Shown here: piece by piece, positions 6,045 to 13,866 of the stretch
How positions within the stretch are numbered: position 1 is the stretch's first letter
Layout: every line of letters starts with the position of its first letter
Source: Pseudomonadota bacterium
GTDB lineage: Bacteria > Pseudomonadota > Gammaproteobacteria > Burkholderiales > Burkholderiaceae_C
Assembly (NCBI GenBank): GCA_023438115.1
Contig: JAEZEB010000239.1
Span: 1-13,916, forward strand
Direction of reading: 5' to 3'
Length of the DNA stretch: 13,916 bases
Program-made: the position numbers and the translations under genes
Notes under the pieces: model-generated
What the model was told of the DNA's origin: nothing
Database searches by the model: none
Seen by the model: only the letters and a program-made list of their open reading frames with translations

Positions 6045-8084
6045 ATGACGGACCACCAGGCGGAGCGGGCGCAGCTGAGCGCCGACCTCGACGCGGCGGC
6101 GCTGCAGAAGGCCGAGGAGTACATCGAGCAGGAGGAGGGCGCGTCCAACCGGCTGAAGGGCTGGCTGGCCGCCTTCGTGACGCTGGCGGCGGTGGCGATG
6201 TCGGCGTACCACCTGTACGCCGCCTACTCCATCGTGCCGGCGCAGGTTCTGCGCTCGACGCACCTCGCTTTCGTGCTGTTCCTGTGCTTCCTGGTGTTCC
6301 CGGTGGCGCGCGGCTTCCGCCACCGCGTGATGTGGTGGGACTGGGTGGCGGCGGCGCTCGCGGTGGCGATGGCGTACTACCTGATCCAGGGCGGCGACGA
6401 CCTCACCGACCGCAACACGACCCCGCTGCCCTGGGACATCTTCTGGGGCATCACCATGATCGTGCTGGTGCTGGAGGCGATGCGCCGCACCTCGGGCTGG
6501 ATCATGCCCATCGTGTGCCTGCTGTTCGTCGGGTATGCGCTCGCGGGGCCCTGGCTGCCCGCGCCCTGGACCCACAAGGGCTACGAGATCGGGCGCCTCG
6601 TGGGCGTGATGTACATGACGCTCGAAGGCGTGTTCGGCGTGGCGCTGGACGTGTCGTCCACGCTGATCATCCTGTTCACCATCTTCGGCGCCTTCCTGCA
6701 GTATTCCGGCGCCGGCAAGTTCTACCTGGACTTCTCGTTCTCGGCAATGGGCGGCAAGCCCACCGGCGCCGGGCGCACGGTGGTGCTCGCATCCTTCCTG
6801 CTCGGCGGCCCTTCGGGCTCCGGTGTCGCCACCACCGTCACGCTGGGTTCGGTCGCCTATCCCATGCTGGCCAAGGCGGGCTACGAGAAGAATGCCGCGG
6901 GCGGCCTGCTGTCCGCGGGCGGCCTGGGCGCGATCATCTCGCCGCCGGTGCTGGGCGCCGCGGCCTTCCTGATCGCCGAGTTCCTGAAGATCTCGTACCT
7001 CGACGTGCTGCTGATGGCCGTCATCCCGACGCTGCTGTTCTACTTCGCGTTGTTCCTGATGGTGGAGATCGACGCGCGCAAGTACGGCATGCACGAGGCC
7101 GTCTTCGAGAAGGTCGAGTCGGTGTGGAGCCTCACGCGCAAGTACTGGTTCCACTTCCTGTCGCTCGTCTCCATCGTCGCCTTCATGCTGTGGGGCTTCT
7201 CGCCGGTGATGTCGGTCTTCTGGGCCACCGTCACCTCGCTGGTCACCAGCATGATCCGCCGCGACACCGCGCTGCTGCCCTGGAACCTGTTCGCCGGCGG
7301 CGGCTTCTGGAGGAAGCTGGCCGGCTCCGGCTTCGTGAAGGCGATGGAGGGCGGCTCCATCGGCGTGCTGAACGTGGCGGCCACCTGCGCCGGCGCCGGC
7401 ATCATCGTGGGCGTGGTCACGCTCACGGGGCTGGGCCTGAAGTTCAGCTCCATCGTGGTGGACTACGCCGGCGGCTCGCTGCTGCTCACGGCCATCTTCA
7501 CGGCGCTGGTGGTGTGGATCGTGGGGCTGGCGGTGCCGGTGACCGCTTCATACATCATCTGCGCGGTGGTCGCGGCGCCGGCGCTGATCAAGCTGGGCGT
7601 GCCCGAGTACGCCGCCCACATGTTCATCTTCTACTACGCGGTGCTGTCGGAGGTGTCGCCGCCCACGGCGCTGTCGCCCTTCGCTGCGGCGGCGATCACG
7701 CGCGGCGATCCCTACAGGACCACGCTGCAGTGCTGGAAGTACTGCATGCCGGCCTTCCTGGTGCCCTTCATGTTCGTGCTCGACGCCGACGGGCTGGGCC
7801 TGCTGCTGATGGGAACCACCAAGGCGCTGGCGTCCGCGAACTGGTGGTCCATCCTCGAGGTCACGGTCACCGCCGCCATCGGCATCGCGGCCCTGGCCGC
7901 GGGCTTCCAGGGCTGGGCGCTGCGCCGCACCCATGTGCTGGAACGCTGGCTGCTGGTCGCCGCCGGCTTCGCGCTGGCCTATCCGAGCTGGGTGACCGAC
8001 CTGGCGGGCATCGTGGTGGTGATCGGGGTTCTGGCGGCGCAGGCGCTGCGGCCGCAACCGCAGACCGCGCAGGACTCTCCCTGA
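6045..8084 (+). CDS. TRAP transporter 4TM/12TM fused permease
   Basis: This 679-residue inner-membrane protein fuses the small (DctQ-like) and large (DctM-like) TRAP subunits, the usual arrangement with TAXI receptors. A charged, helical cytoplasmic N-terminus (1-37) precedes about four membrane segments (roughly 38-168). The large domain follows, with FLLGGPSGSGVATTV (251-265) and SAGGLGAIISPPVLGAAAF (290-308) in the first half. The matching second-half motif VSPPTALSPFAAAAITRGDP lies near 535-555. This pseudo-twofold repeat is expected of the elevator-type M domain, which uses a sodium gradient in characterised TRAP systems. GAGGT overlapping the receptor stop codon is the likely ribosome site, so the pair is translationally close. 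The gene ends 7 nt before the convergent small ORF, with no obvious terminator between them. Confidence 0.95.
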   Translation: MTDHQAERAQLSADLDAAALQKAEEYIEQEEGASNRLKGWLAAFVTLAAVAMSAYHLYAAYSIVPAQVLRSTHLAFVLFLCFLVFPVARGFRHRVMWWDWVAAALAVAMAYYLIQGGDDLTDRNTTPLPWDIFWGITMIVLVLEAMRRTSGWIMPIVCLLFVGYALAGPWLPAPWTHKGYEIGRLVGVMYMTLEGVFGVALDVSSTLIILFTIFGAFLQYSGAGKFYLDFSFSAMGGKPTGAGRTVVLASFLLGGPSGSGVATTVTLGSVAYPMLAKAGYEKNAAGGLLSAGGLGAIISPPVLGAAAFLIAEFLKISYLDVLLMAVIPTLLFYFALFLMVEIDARKYGMHEAVFEKVESVWSLTRKYWFHFLSLVSIVAFMLWGFSPVMSVFWATVTSLVTSMIRRDTALLPWNLFAGGGFWRKLAGSGFVKAMEGGSIGVLNVAATCAGAGIIVGVVTLTGLGLKFSSIVVDYAGGSLLLTAIFTALVVWIVGLAVPVTASYIICAVVAAPALIKLGVPEYAAHMFIFYYAVLSEVSPPTALSPFAAAAITRGDPYRTTLQCWKYCMPAFLVPFMFVLDADGLGLLLMGTTKALASANWWSILEVTVTAAIGIAALAAGFQGWALRRTHVLERWLLVAAGFALAYPSWVTDLAGIVVVIGVLAAQALRPQPQTAQDSP

Positions 8085-8091
8085 ACCCGCG

Positions 8092-8385
8092 TCAGGCGCT
8101 GCGCAGGCGCTGGAGCACGGCGTCGCGCAGCACCTGGTCGCGCTCGTGCAGGCCAGCGAAGGCCACGGGCAGCGTTACCAGCTGGAAGCCGTGCTCGTGG
8201 CAGGCCGCCTGCAGCTTCTCGCCGTCGACGGTCTGGTTGACCAGCTGCACGAGCACCACGGGGCCTTTCTCGGCCTTCAGTTTCGAGAGGAACAGGGCTT
8301 CCTGCAGCGCGTGGCGCCACAGCAGGTAGATCTTCAGGTCGCGCGCGGCGGGCGCGGCTTCTTCGTTGCGAACGGCGAGGTCCAT
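8092..8385 (-). CDS. Small hypothetical protein, 97 residues
   Basis: I do not recognise this protein. It is probably real. Its codons end overwhelmingly in G or C as in neighbouring genes, and composition is balanced, unlike the Arg/Ala-rich frames on the opposite strand. It has no signal peptide or membrane segment. Predicted elements are a helix (KIYLLWRHALQEALFLSKLKA, about 18-38), a strand (PVVLVQLVN, 42-50), a helix (DGEKLQAACHEHG, 54-66), a strand (FQLVTLPVAF, 67-76) and a C-terminal helix, suggesting a small alpha/beta fold. The ATG at 8385 has no Shine-Dalgarno match, and no alternative start lies near. It may be co-transcribed with the IclR gene 115 nt upstream or have its own promoter near the inverted repeat at 8397-8435. 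Confidence 0.68.
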   Translation of the reverse strand: MDLAVRNEEAAPAARDLKIYLLWRHALQEALFLSKLKAEKGPVVLVQLVNQTVDGEKLQAACHEHGFQLVTLPVAFAGLHERDQVLRDAVLQRLRSA

Positions 8386-8396
8386 GCAGAAGGAGT

Positions 8397-8435
8397 ATGG
8401 GCGCCGCGGCCGCGCTGCAAGCGCCTGGCGCCCAT
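8397..8435. repeat. Nested inverted repeat upstream of the small ORF
   Basis: ATGGGCGCC (8397-8405) and GGCGCCCAT (8427-8435) are perfect 9-bp inverted repeats. Inside their 21-nt spacer, GCGCT (8412-8416) pairs with AGCGC (8420-8424). The element sits 11 nt before the start codon of the 97-residue protein, in its probable leader. Neither side is followed by a U-tract, so it is not a classical terminator. It could be an RNA structure affecting translation, a processing site or a protein-binding site. Confidence 0.5.
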
Positions 8436-8467
8436 GAAATTCCGGGATAACCGCATGCGCGCCGCTT

Positions 8468-8481
8468 GCATGACCTCATGC
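8468..8481. repeat. Short inverted repeat after the IclR gene
   Basis: GCATGA-CC-TCATGC is a 6-bp perfect inverted repeat 20 nt beyond the IclR stop codon, within the 115-nt gap before the small ORF. It could be an operator-like site or chance. No U-tract is present on either side. Confidence 0.25.
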
Positions 8482-8500
8482 CGCGCCGCGATGCCGTTGG

Positions 8501-9298
8501 CTATGCGCCGCCCAGCCGCCGCGAGATCTCGCCGGCCGCCGCGCGCAGGGGCGCGAGCATGGTCTCCTGCATCACGCGCGGCGAGGTGCGGTTCACCTGT
8601 CCGCTGATGTTGATCGCGGCGACCGTGCGGCCATTGCGGTCGAACACCGGGGCCGCCATCGACACCAGGCCTTCCTCCAGCTCCTGGTTGACCAGGCACC
8701 AGCCCTGCCGGCGCGCCTGCTGCACCTTGGCAAGCAGGGCGTGCGGATCGAGCAGCGTGTGCCGAGTGCGGGCCTCGCGCGGCGCCGCGTGCAGCAGCGC
8801 GAGCGCCGCGTCGTCGGGCAGGCCGGCAAGCAGCATGCGGCCCATGGACGTGCAGTAGGCCGGCAGGCGCGAGCCCACGCCCAGGCTGTTGCGCATGATC
8901 TTGCGCGTGGACACGCGCAGCACGTAGACGATGTCCGCGCCTTCGAGCACCGCGGCGGAGCAGGACTCCTTGACCTCCTCGACGAGCGCCTCCATCACGG
9001 GCTCGGCCACGTTCCACATCGGCATGGACGAGAGGTAGGCGAAGCCCAGGTCCAGGATGCGCGGCGTCAGGGTGAAGAGCTTGCCGTCGCTGTCCACGTA
9101 GCCCAGCGTCTGCAGCGTCAGCAGGTTGCGGCGCGCGCGGGCGCGCGTGAGCCCGGTGCGGCCGGCCACTTCGGTCAGCGTCTGGCGCGGCGCCGCGGCG
9201 CTGAAGGAGCGGATCACTTCCAGGCCCCGCGCGAACGATTGCACATAGGCATCGCCGGGGCGGACCTGGGGGCTTTGGGCGGGATCGGTGCTTGTCAC
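8501..9298 (-). CDS. IclR family regulator, PcaR/PobR type
   Basis: This 265-residue protein is predicted to regulate the divergent pcaIJF genes. The N-terminal winged helix-turn-helix begins at YVQSFARGLEVIRSF (19-32); the recognition region is TLTEVAGRTGLTRARARRNLLTL (40-62), and the wing follows at DSDGKLFTLTPRILDLG. The effector-binding IclR domain (about 88-265) carries LEGADIVYVLRVS, GSRLPAYCTSMGRMLLAG (142-159), and QGWCLVNQELEEGLVSMAAPVFD (198-220). These segments closely resemble Pseudomonas PcaR as I remember it. I chose GTG 9298: upstream in-frame codons run through the operator and a TATAAT box, and no internal ATG precedes the HTH. It has no Shine-Dalgarno, so the mRNA may be nearly leaderless. 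Effector is probably 3-oxoadipate or a related acid (inference). Its promoter overlaps the operator, which suggests autoregulation. Confidence 0.92.
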   Translation of the reverse strand: MTSTDPAQSPQVRPGDAYVQSFARGLEVIRSFSAAAPRQTLTEVAGRTGLTRARARRNLLTLQTLGYVDSDGKLFTLTPRILDLGFAYLSSMPMWNVAEPVMEALVEEVKESCSAAVLEGADIVYVLRVSTRKIMRNSLGVGSRLPAYCTSMGRMLLAGLPDDAALALLHAAPREARTRHTLLDPHALLAKVQQARRQGWCLVNQELEEGLVSMAAPVFDRNGRTVAAINISGQVNRTSPRVMQETMLAPLRAAAGEISRRLGGA

Positions 9299-9307
9299 GT
9301 AGAATTC

Positions 9308-9313
9308 ATTATA
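9308..9313 (-). promoter_or_regulatory. -10 box of the IclR regulator gene
   Basis: On the minus strand this is a perfect TATAAT, 9 nt before the GTG start. With 17-nt spacing the -35 would be TTCGAA (9336-9331), a poor match. The likely first transcribed base is the A opposite 9300, leaving only about 2 nt of leader. The -35 and spacer coincide with the operator half-sites, so a bound regulator would block this promoter. Confidence 0.55.
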
Positions 9314-9340
9314 CGAACACTTGTTCGCTATTCGAACAAG
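9314..9340. promoter_or_regulatory. Three-half-site operator for the IclR regulator
   Basis: One half-site occurs three times in 27 bases: CGAACA at 9314-9319, TGTTCG at 9322-9327 (inverted), and CGAACA at 9333-9338. The right pair extends to a perfect 8-bp inverted repeat, CTTGTTCG (9320-9327) against CGAACAAG (9333-9340), with 5 nt between. The left pair is 6 bp with 2 nt between. It lies midway between the divergent IclR and pcaI starts and overlaps the IclR promoter. From memory, the Acinetobacter PcaU operator also has three repeats, two as a palindrome plus one more, so this layout fits a PcaR/PcaU-type activator and autorepressor. No rightward sigma-70 promoter is clear; TATTCG at 9329-9334 is the best -10 guess. 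Confidence 0.75.
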
Positions 9341-9359
9341 CTCCAGGAAGGATCCCTGC

Positions 9360-10061
9360 ATGATCGACAAGATCGCGTCCTCCGTCGCGGAGGCGCTGAA
9401 AGACGTGAAGGATGGTTCGACCGTCCTGATCGGCGGCTTCGGCACCGCCGGCATCCCGGCGGAGCTCATCGACGGCCTGATCGCGCAAGGCGCGAAGGAC
9501 CTCACGGTCGTCAACAACAACGCCGGCAACGCAGACCATGGCCTCGCCGCCTTGCTGAAGACCGGGCGCGTGCGCAAGATCATCTGCAGCTTCCCCCGCC
9601 AGGTGGACAGCTACGTGTTCGACGAGCTGTACCGCGGCGGAAAGATCGAGCTGGAACTGGTGCCTCAGGGCAACCTCGCCGAGCGCATCCGCGCGGCCGG
9701 CGCCGGCATCGGTGCCTTCTTCTGCCCCACGGCCTATGGCACCGAGCTCGCCAAGGGCAAGGAAACGCGCGAGATCGACGGCAAGCACTACGTGCTGGAA
9801 TATCCGATCCACGGCGACGTGGCGCTGATCAAGGCCGAAGCGGGCGACCGCTGGGGCAACCTCACGTACCGCATGTCCGCGCGCAACTTCGGCCCGGTGA
9901 TGGCCACCGCGGCGAAGCTCACCGTGGCCACCGTGCACGAGATCAGGGAACTGGGCGCGCTCGATCCCGAGGCGATCGTGACCCCCGGCATCTACGTCAG
10001 CCGGATCGTGAAGATCCCCCGCGTCGCCACGCAGGCGGCCGGTTTCAAGAGGGCCGCGTGA
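9360..10061 (+). CDS. pcaI: 3-oxoadipate CoA-transferase subunit A
   Basis: This 233-residue protein is the alpha subunit of the enzyme that moves CoA from succinyl-CoA to 3-oxoadipate, the penultimate beta-ketoadipate step. It carries the CoA-transferase signature GGFGTAGIP (25-33), then NNNAG, CSFPRQVDSYVFDELY, PQGNLAERIRAAGAGIGAFF and DRWGNLTYR. The SFPRQ.DSYVFDELY and GNLTYR..ARNFGP segments match Pseudomonas PcaI as I remember it better than generic SCOT/AtoD subunits. I start at ATG 9360, with AGGAAGGA about 8 nt upstream. An earlier in-frame TTG at 9321 falls inside the operator and adds a non-conserved tail, so I reject it. Its stop overlaps the pcaJ start. Linkage to pcaF and a PcaR-type regulator supports the 3-oxoadipate assignment. 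Confidence 0.94.
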   Translation: MIDKIASSVAEALKDVKDGSTVLIGGFGTAGIPAELIDGLIAQGAKDLTVVNNNAGNADHGLAALLKTGRVRKIICSFPRQVDSYVFDELYRGGKIELELVPQGNLAERIRAAGAGIGAFFCPTAYGTELAKGKETREIDGKHYVLEYPIHGDVALIKAEAGDRWGNLTYRMSARNFGPVMATAAKLTVATVHEIRELGALDPEAIVTPGIYVSRIVKIPRVATQAAGFKRAA

Positions 10062-10702
10062 TGGCATACGAGAAGCGCACCAAGGACCAGCTCGCCGCGC
10101 GCGTGGCGCAGGACATCCACGACGGCGCCTACGTCAACCTGGGCATCGGCATGCCCACGGCCGTGGCGAACCACATCCCCGCCGGGCGCGAAGTGATCCT
10201 GCAAAGCGAGAACGGCATCCTGGGCATGGGCCCCGCGCCGGCGCAAGGCCAGGAAGACAACGACCTGATCAACGCCGGCAAGCAGCCCGTGTCGCTGTTG
10301 CCGGGCGGCGCGTACTTCCACCATGCCGATTCCTTCGCGATGATGCGCGGCGGCCACCTCGATATCTGCGTGCTGGGCGCGTTCCAGGTCTCCGCCACCG
10401 GCGACCTCGCGAACTGGAGCACCGGCGAGCCGGGCGCGATCCCCGCCGTCGGCGGCGCGATGGACCTGGCCATCGGCGCCAAGCAGACCTGGGTGATGAT
10501 GGACCTGCTCACCAAGAAGGGCGAGAGCAAGGTCGTCGAGCGCTGCACCTATCCGCTGACCGGCATCGGCTGCGTCAAGCGCATCTACACCGACCTGTGC
10601 ACGCTCGAATGCACGCGCGAGGGCCTGAGGCTGGTCGACACCGTCGAAGGCCTCACGCGCGCGGAACTCGAAAACCTGATCGGCCTGCCGCTCGCGGCCT
10701 GA
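10061..10702 (+). CDS. pcaJ: 3-oxoadipate CoA-transferase subunit B
   Basis: This 213-residue beta subunit carries the catalytic glutamate of the CoA-transferase in QSENGILGMGP, with E50 the residue that forms the glutamyl-CoA intermediate in this family. Other conserved blocks are YVNLGIGMPT (24-33), DDLINAGKQ-like NDLINAGKQ, GGAYFHHADSFAMMRGGHLD and GAIPAVGGAMDLAIGAKQ. Start and stop overlap in TGATG (pcaI stop shares its last A with this ATG), a sign of translational coupling that fits an equimolar heteromer. GAGGG lies about 8 nt upstream. The similarity to PcaJ is strong throughout; a general short-chain 3-oxoacid CoA-transferase is the main alternative, made less likely by the adjoining regulator and thiolase. 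Confidence 0.94.
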   Translation: MAYEKRTKDQLAARVAQDIHDGAYVNLGIGMPTAVANHIPAGREVILQSENGILGMGPAPAQGQEDNDLINAGKQPVSLLPGGAYFHHADSFAMMRGGHLDICVLGAFQVSATGDLANWSTGEPGAIPAVGGAMDLAIGAKQTWVMMDLLTKKGESKVVERCTYPLTGIGCVKRIYTDLCTLECTREGLRLVDTVEGLTRAELENLIGLPLAA

Positions 10703-10721
10703 CACCCACCCGGAGACGAAC

Positions 10722-11927
<1,206 letters not shown>

Positions 11928-11948
11928 GTCTTTTTTCATCCGGGCCTT

Positions 11949-11980
11949 CGGCCGCCGCGGGCGGCCGGGCTCAAGCTTTT
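11949..11980 (+). terminator. Possible terminator after pcaF
   Basis: CGGCCGCC (11949-11956) pairs perfectly with GGCGGCCG (11960-11967) around a 3-nt loop, followed after 9 nt by TTTT (11977-11980). The U-run is short and not adjacent to the stem, so termination may be partial and some transcripts could continue into the SDR gene. Confidence 0.5.
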
Positions 11981-11992
11981 CCCGGCGCGGCC

Positions 11993-11998
11993 GATAAA
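11993..11998 (+). promoter_or_regulatory. Weak -10 candidate for the SDR gene
   Basis: GATAAA sits 23 nt before the SDR ATG, just after the post-pcaF hairpin. No -35 match is seen at 16-18 nt. It is listed only because a hairpin separates pcaF from this gene, and the region lacks any copy of the IclR half-site found upstream of pcaI. Confidence 0.25.
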
Positions 11999-12021
11999 CA
12001 ACAGGCCGCCCCCCATTCCAC

Positions 12022-12750
12022 ATGAGCAAGCAGGAAGCCACCCTCGTCACCGGCGCCAGTTCCGGCATCGGCCGCGCCATCGCCGAAGCGCTGTTCGCGC
12101 AGGGCCGGCACGTGGTCAACATCGACTACGCGCTGCCGCAGTGGTCGCATCCGCAGCTGTCCTCCTTCCAGGCGGACCTGACGGATGCGGCGCAGACGCG
12201 AGAGGCCGGCGCCGGCGCGCTGCGCGCCTTCGACATCACCGCGGTCGTGAACAACGCGGGCGCAACGCGCCCCGGCACGATCGACACGCAGAGCGCCGAC
12301 GACCTGGCCTACGTGAACGCACTGACCCTGCAGGCCACGCTGCTGCTCACGCAGGCCTGCCTGCCCACGCTGCGCGCCTGCGGGCGCGGGCGCGTGGTGA
12401 ACATGGCCTCGCGCGCAGCGCTGGGCAAGACCGAGCGCATCGCCTACTCCGCCGCCAAGGCGGGCCTCGTGGGCATGACGCGCACGATGGCGATGGAGCT
12501 CGGGGGCGATGGGATCACCGTCAACGCCATCGCGCCCGGTCCCATCGCCACCGAACTGTTCCGGCAGAGCAATCCGGAAGGCGCGCCGCGCACGCAGCGC
12601 ATCCTGGACAGCATCGTCGTCCGTCGCATGGGCACGCCCGAAGACGTGGCGCGTGCCGCGCTGTTCTTCCTCCACCCCGACAACGGGTTCGTGACCGGCC
12701 AGGTGCTGTACGTCTGCGGCGGCACCACGCTGGGCCTCGCGCCCGTCTGA
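12022..12750 (+). CDS. SDR family NAD(P)-dependent oxidoreductase
   Basis: This 242-residue classical short-chain dehydrogenase/reductase is complete. The cofactor loop is TGASSGIG (10-17), the NNAG motif is at 77-80, and the catalytic set is N99, S130, Y142 and K146 (YSAAK). APGPIATELF follows near 176-185, and the C-terminus has the usual FVTGQVLYVCGG. Asp35 at the end of the second strand (VVNIDYA) suggests preference for NAD over NADP. Function could be dehydrogenation of a hydroxylated intermediate in the adjoining aromatic pathway, but SDR sequence alone does not give substrate. No Shine-Dalgarno is evident before the ATG; the stretch just upstream is C-rich. The Bug receptor gene starts 27 nt after its stop, so the two are probably co-transcribed. 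Confidence 0.92.
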   Translation: MSKQEATLVTGASSGIGRAIAEALFAQGRHVVNIDYALPQWSHPQLSSFQADLTDAAQTREAGAGALRAFDITAVVNNAGATRPGTIDTQSADDLAYVNALTLQATLLLTQACLPTLRACGRGRVVNMASRAALGKTERIAYSAAKAGLVGMTRTMAMELGGDGITVNAIAPGPIATELFRQSNPEGAPRTQRILDSIVVRRMGTPEDVARAALFFLHPDNGFVTGQVLYVCGGTTLGLAPV

Positions 12751-12777
12751 CATTTCCTCCTGAAAGAAGTAGTAGCC

Positions 12778-13779
12778 ATGAAAGACTCGAAGAACCTCAC
12801 CCGGCGTGGCTTCACGCTGGCGCTCGCCGCCACCGCCGCGGCCGGCAGCCTGGTCGCCCTGCCCGCGGCCGCCCAGGGGAGCTTCCCCAGCAAGCCCATC
12901 ACCATCGTCGTGCCCTTCTCGGCCCGCGGCACCACCGACATCCTGGCGCGCGTCGTCGGCGATGCGCTGAAGGACGAACTGGGCCAGCCCGTGGTGATCG
13001 ACAACCGCGCCGGCGCGGGCGGCAACATCGGCGGCGCCCTGGCCGCCAAGGCCCCGGCCGACGGCTACACGCTGTTCATGGGCACGGTGGGCACGCACGC
13101 CATCAACGCGGCGCTGTACAAGAAGATGCCCTTCGACCACCTCGCCGACTTCGCGCCGCTGACGCGCGTGGCCATGGTGCCCAACCTGCTGGTGGCCCAC
13201 CCCTCGCGTCCGTACAAGAACGTGAAGGAACTGATCGCCTACGCCAAGAGCAACCCGGGCAAGGTGACCTTCGGCTCGTCCGGCAACGGCAGCTCCATCC
13301 ACCTGTCGGGCGAGCTGTTCAAGACGATGACCAAGGTGGACATGATCCACGTGCCGTACAAGGGCAGCGCCCCCGCGGTGACCGACCTGATCGGCGGCCA
13401 GATCGACATCATGTTCGACAACATGCCCTCGGCCATCCAGCACGTGCGCAGCGGCCGCCTGAAGCCGATCGCCGTGACCACGGCCAAGCGCTCGCCGGAA
13501 CTGCCCGACGTGCCGACGATCGCCGAAGCCGGCGTGCCCGGCTACGAGGCCACGTCCTGGTTCGGCATGTTCGCGCCGGCCAAGACGCCCGCCCCCATCG
13601 TGGCGCAGCTGAACGCCGCGCTCGTGAAGGTGCTGGGCAACCCCGACGTGAAGAAGAAGCTGGCGGAGCAGGGCGCCGAACCGTACGCGGAGAAGCCCGA
13701 GCAGTTCGCCGAATTCATCAAGCAGGAAACGGCCAAGTGGGGCCGCGTGGTGAAGGCCTCCGGCGCTTCGGTGGACTGA
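12778..13779 (+). CDS. Bug/TctC family periplasmic substrate-binding protein
   Basis: This 333-residue receptor of the tripartite tricarboxylate transporter family is exported by a twin-arginine signal: LTRRGFTLALAA (7-18), an Ala-rich core, and likely cleavage at PAAA|QG (after residue 32). Family blocks follow: SKPITIVVPFSARGTTDILARVVGD, VVIDNRAGAGGNIGG, GYTLFMGTVGTHAINAALY, HVPYKGSAPAVTDLIGGQID and DVPTIAEAGVPGYEATSWFG. Ligands of this family are usually carboxylates bound through two loops. In this copy Arg50 replaces the first Gly of the common GGTTD ligand-loop sequence. No TctA or TctB gene is in the window, so this is one of the many orphan Bug receptors of Burkholderiales. The weak AGAAG before the ATG is the only ribosome-site candidate. 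The ligand may be an aromatic acid relevant to this locus (inference). Confidence 0.94.
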   Translation: MKDSKNLTRRGFTLALAATAAAGSLVALPAAAQGSFPSKPITIVVPFSARGTTDILARVVGDALKDELGQPVVIDNRAGAGGNIGGALAAKAPADGYTLFMGTVGTHAINAALYKKMPFDHLADFAPLTRVAMVPNLLVAHPSRPYKNVKELIAYAKSNPGKVTFGSSGNGSSIHLSGELFKTMTKVDMIHVPYKGSAPAVTDLIGGQIDIMFDNMPSAIQHVRSGRLKPIAVTTAKRSPELPDVPTIAEAGVPGYEATSWFGMFAPAKTPAPIVAQLNAALVKVLGNPDVKKKLAEQGAEPYAEKPEQFAEFIKQETAKWGRVVKASGASVD

Positions 13780-13798
13780 TCCTCGCCTCGCGCGATCG

Positions 13799-13824
13799 AA
13801 AAAGCGGCCTGCGGGCCGCTTTTT
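13799..13824 (+). terminator. Rho-independent terminator after the Bug receptor
   Basis: AAAAAGCGGCC (13799-13809) pairs perfectly with GGCCGCTTTTT (13814-13824) around the loop TGCG. The U-run forms part of the stem. It starts 20 nt after the receptor stop and separates the SDR/Bug unit from the next gene. With A and T runs on both sides it could work in either direction. Confidence 0.9.
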
Positions 13825-13866
13825 CCTTTGGGCGATACAGTGGCGCCTGGGCCCCAGGAGAACCGC

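Noticed and set aside
5057..7154. Two long minus-strand open frames opposite the TAXI-TRAP genes
   Set aside because: Their translations are His/Val/Arg-rich low-complexity shadows. The plus strand carries recognisable receptor and permease sequences.
6284..8329. A 681-codon plus-strand frame within the TRAP permease
   Set aside because: It is the same DNA read out of frame, Arg/Gly/His-rich, with no membrane segments. The overlapping frame has the TRAP signatures.
8396..8452. A short plus-strand peptide starting near 8397 behind an AGAAGGAGT sequence
   Set aside because: The ribosome-site-like sequence is well placed, but the frame encodes only about 17 Ala-rich residues and lies in the nested inverted repeat. 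Without conservation data I cannot support it as a gene.
5072..9298. Functional link between the TAXI-TRAP importer and the aromatic-catabolic genes
   Set aside because: Two minus-strand genes separate them and no shared operator motif is visible. Proximity alone is not enough.
9299..9583. N-terminal extension of the IclR regulator
   Set aside because: It would cover the operator, the TATAAT box and the start of pcaI, and it lacks IclR-family similarity.
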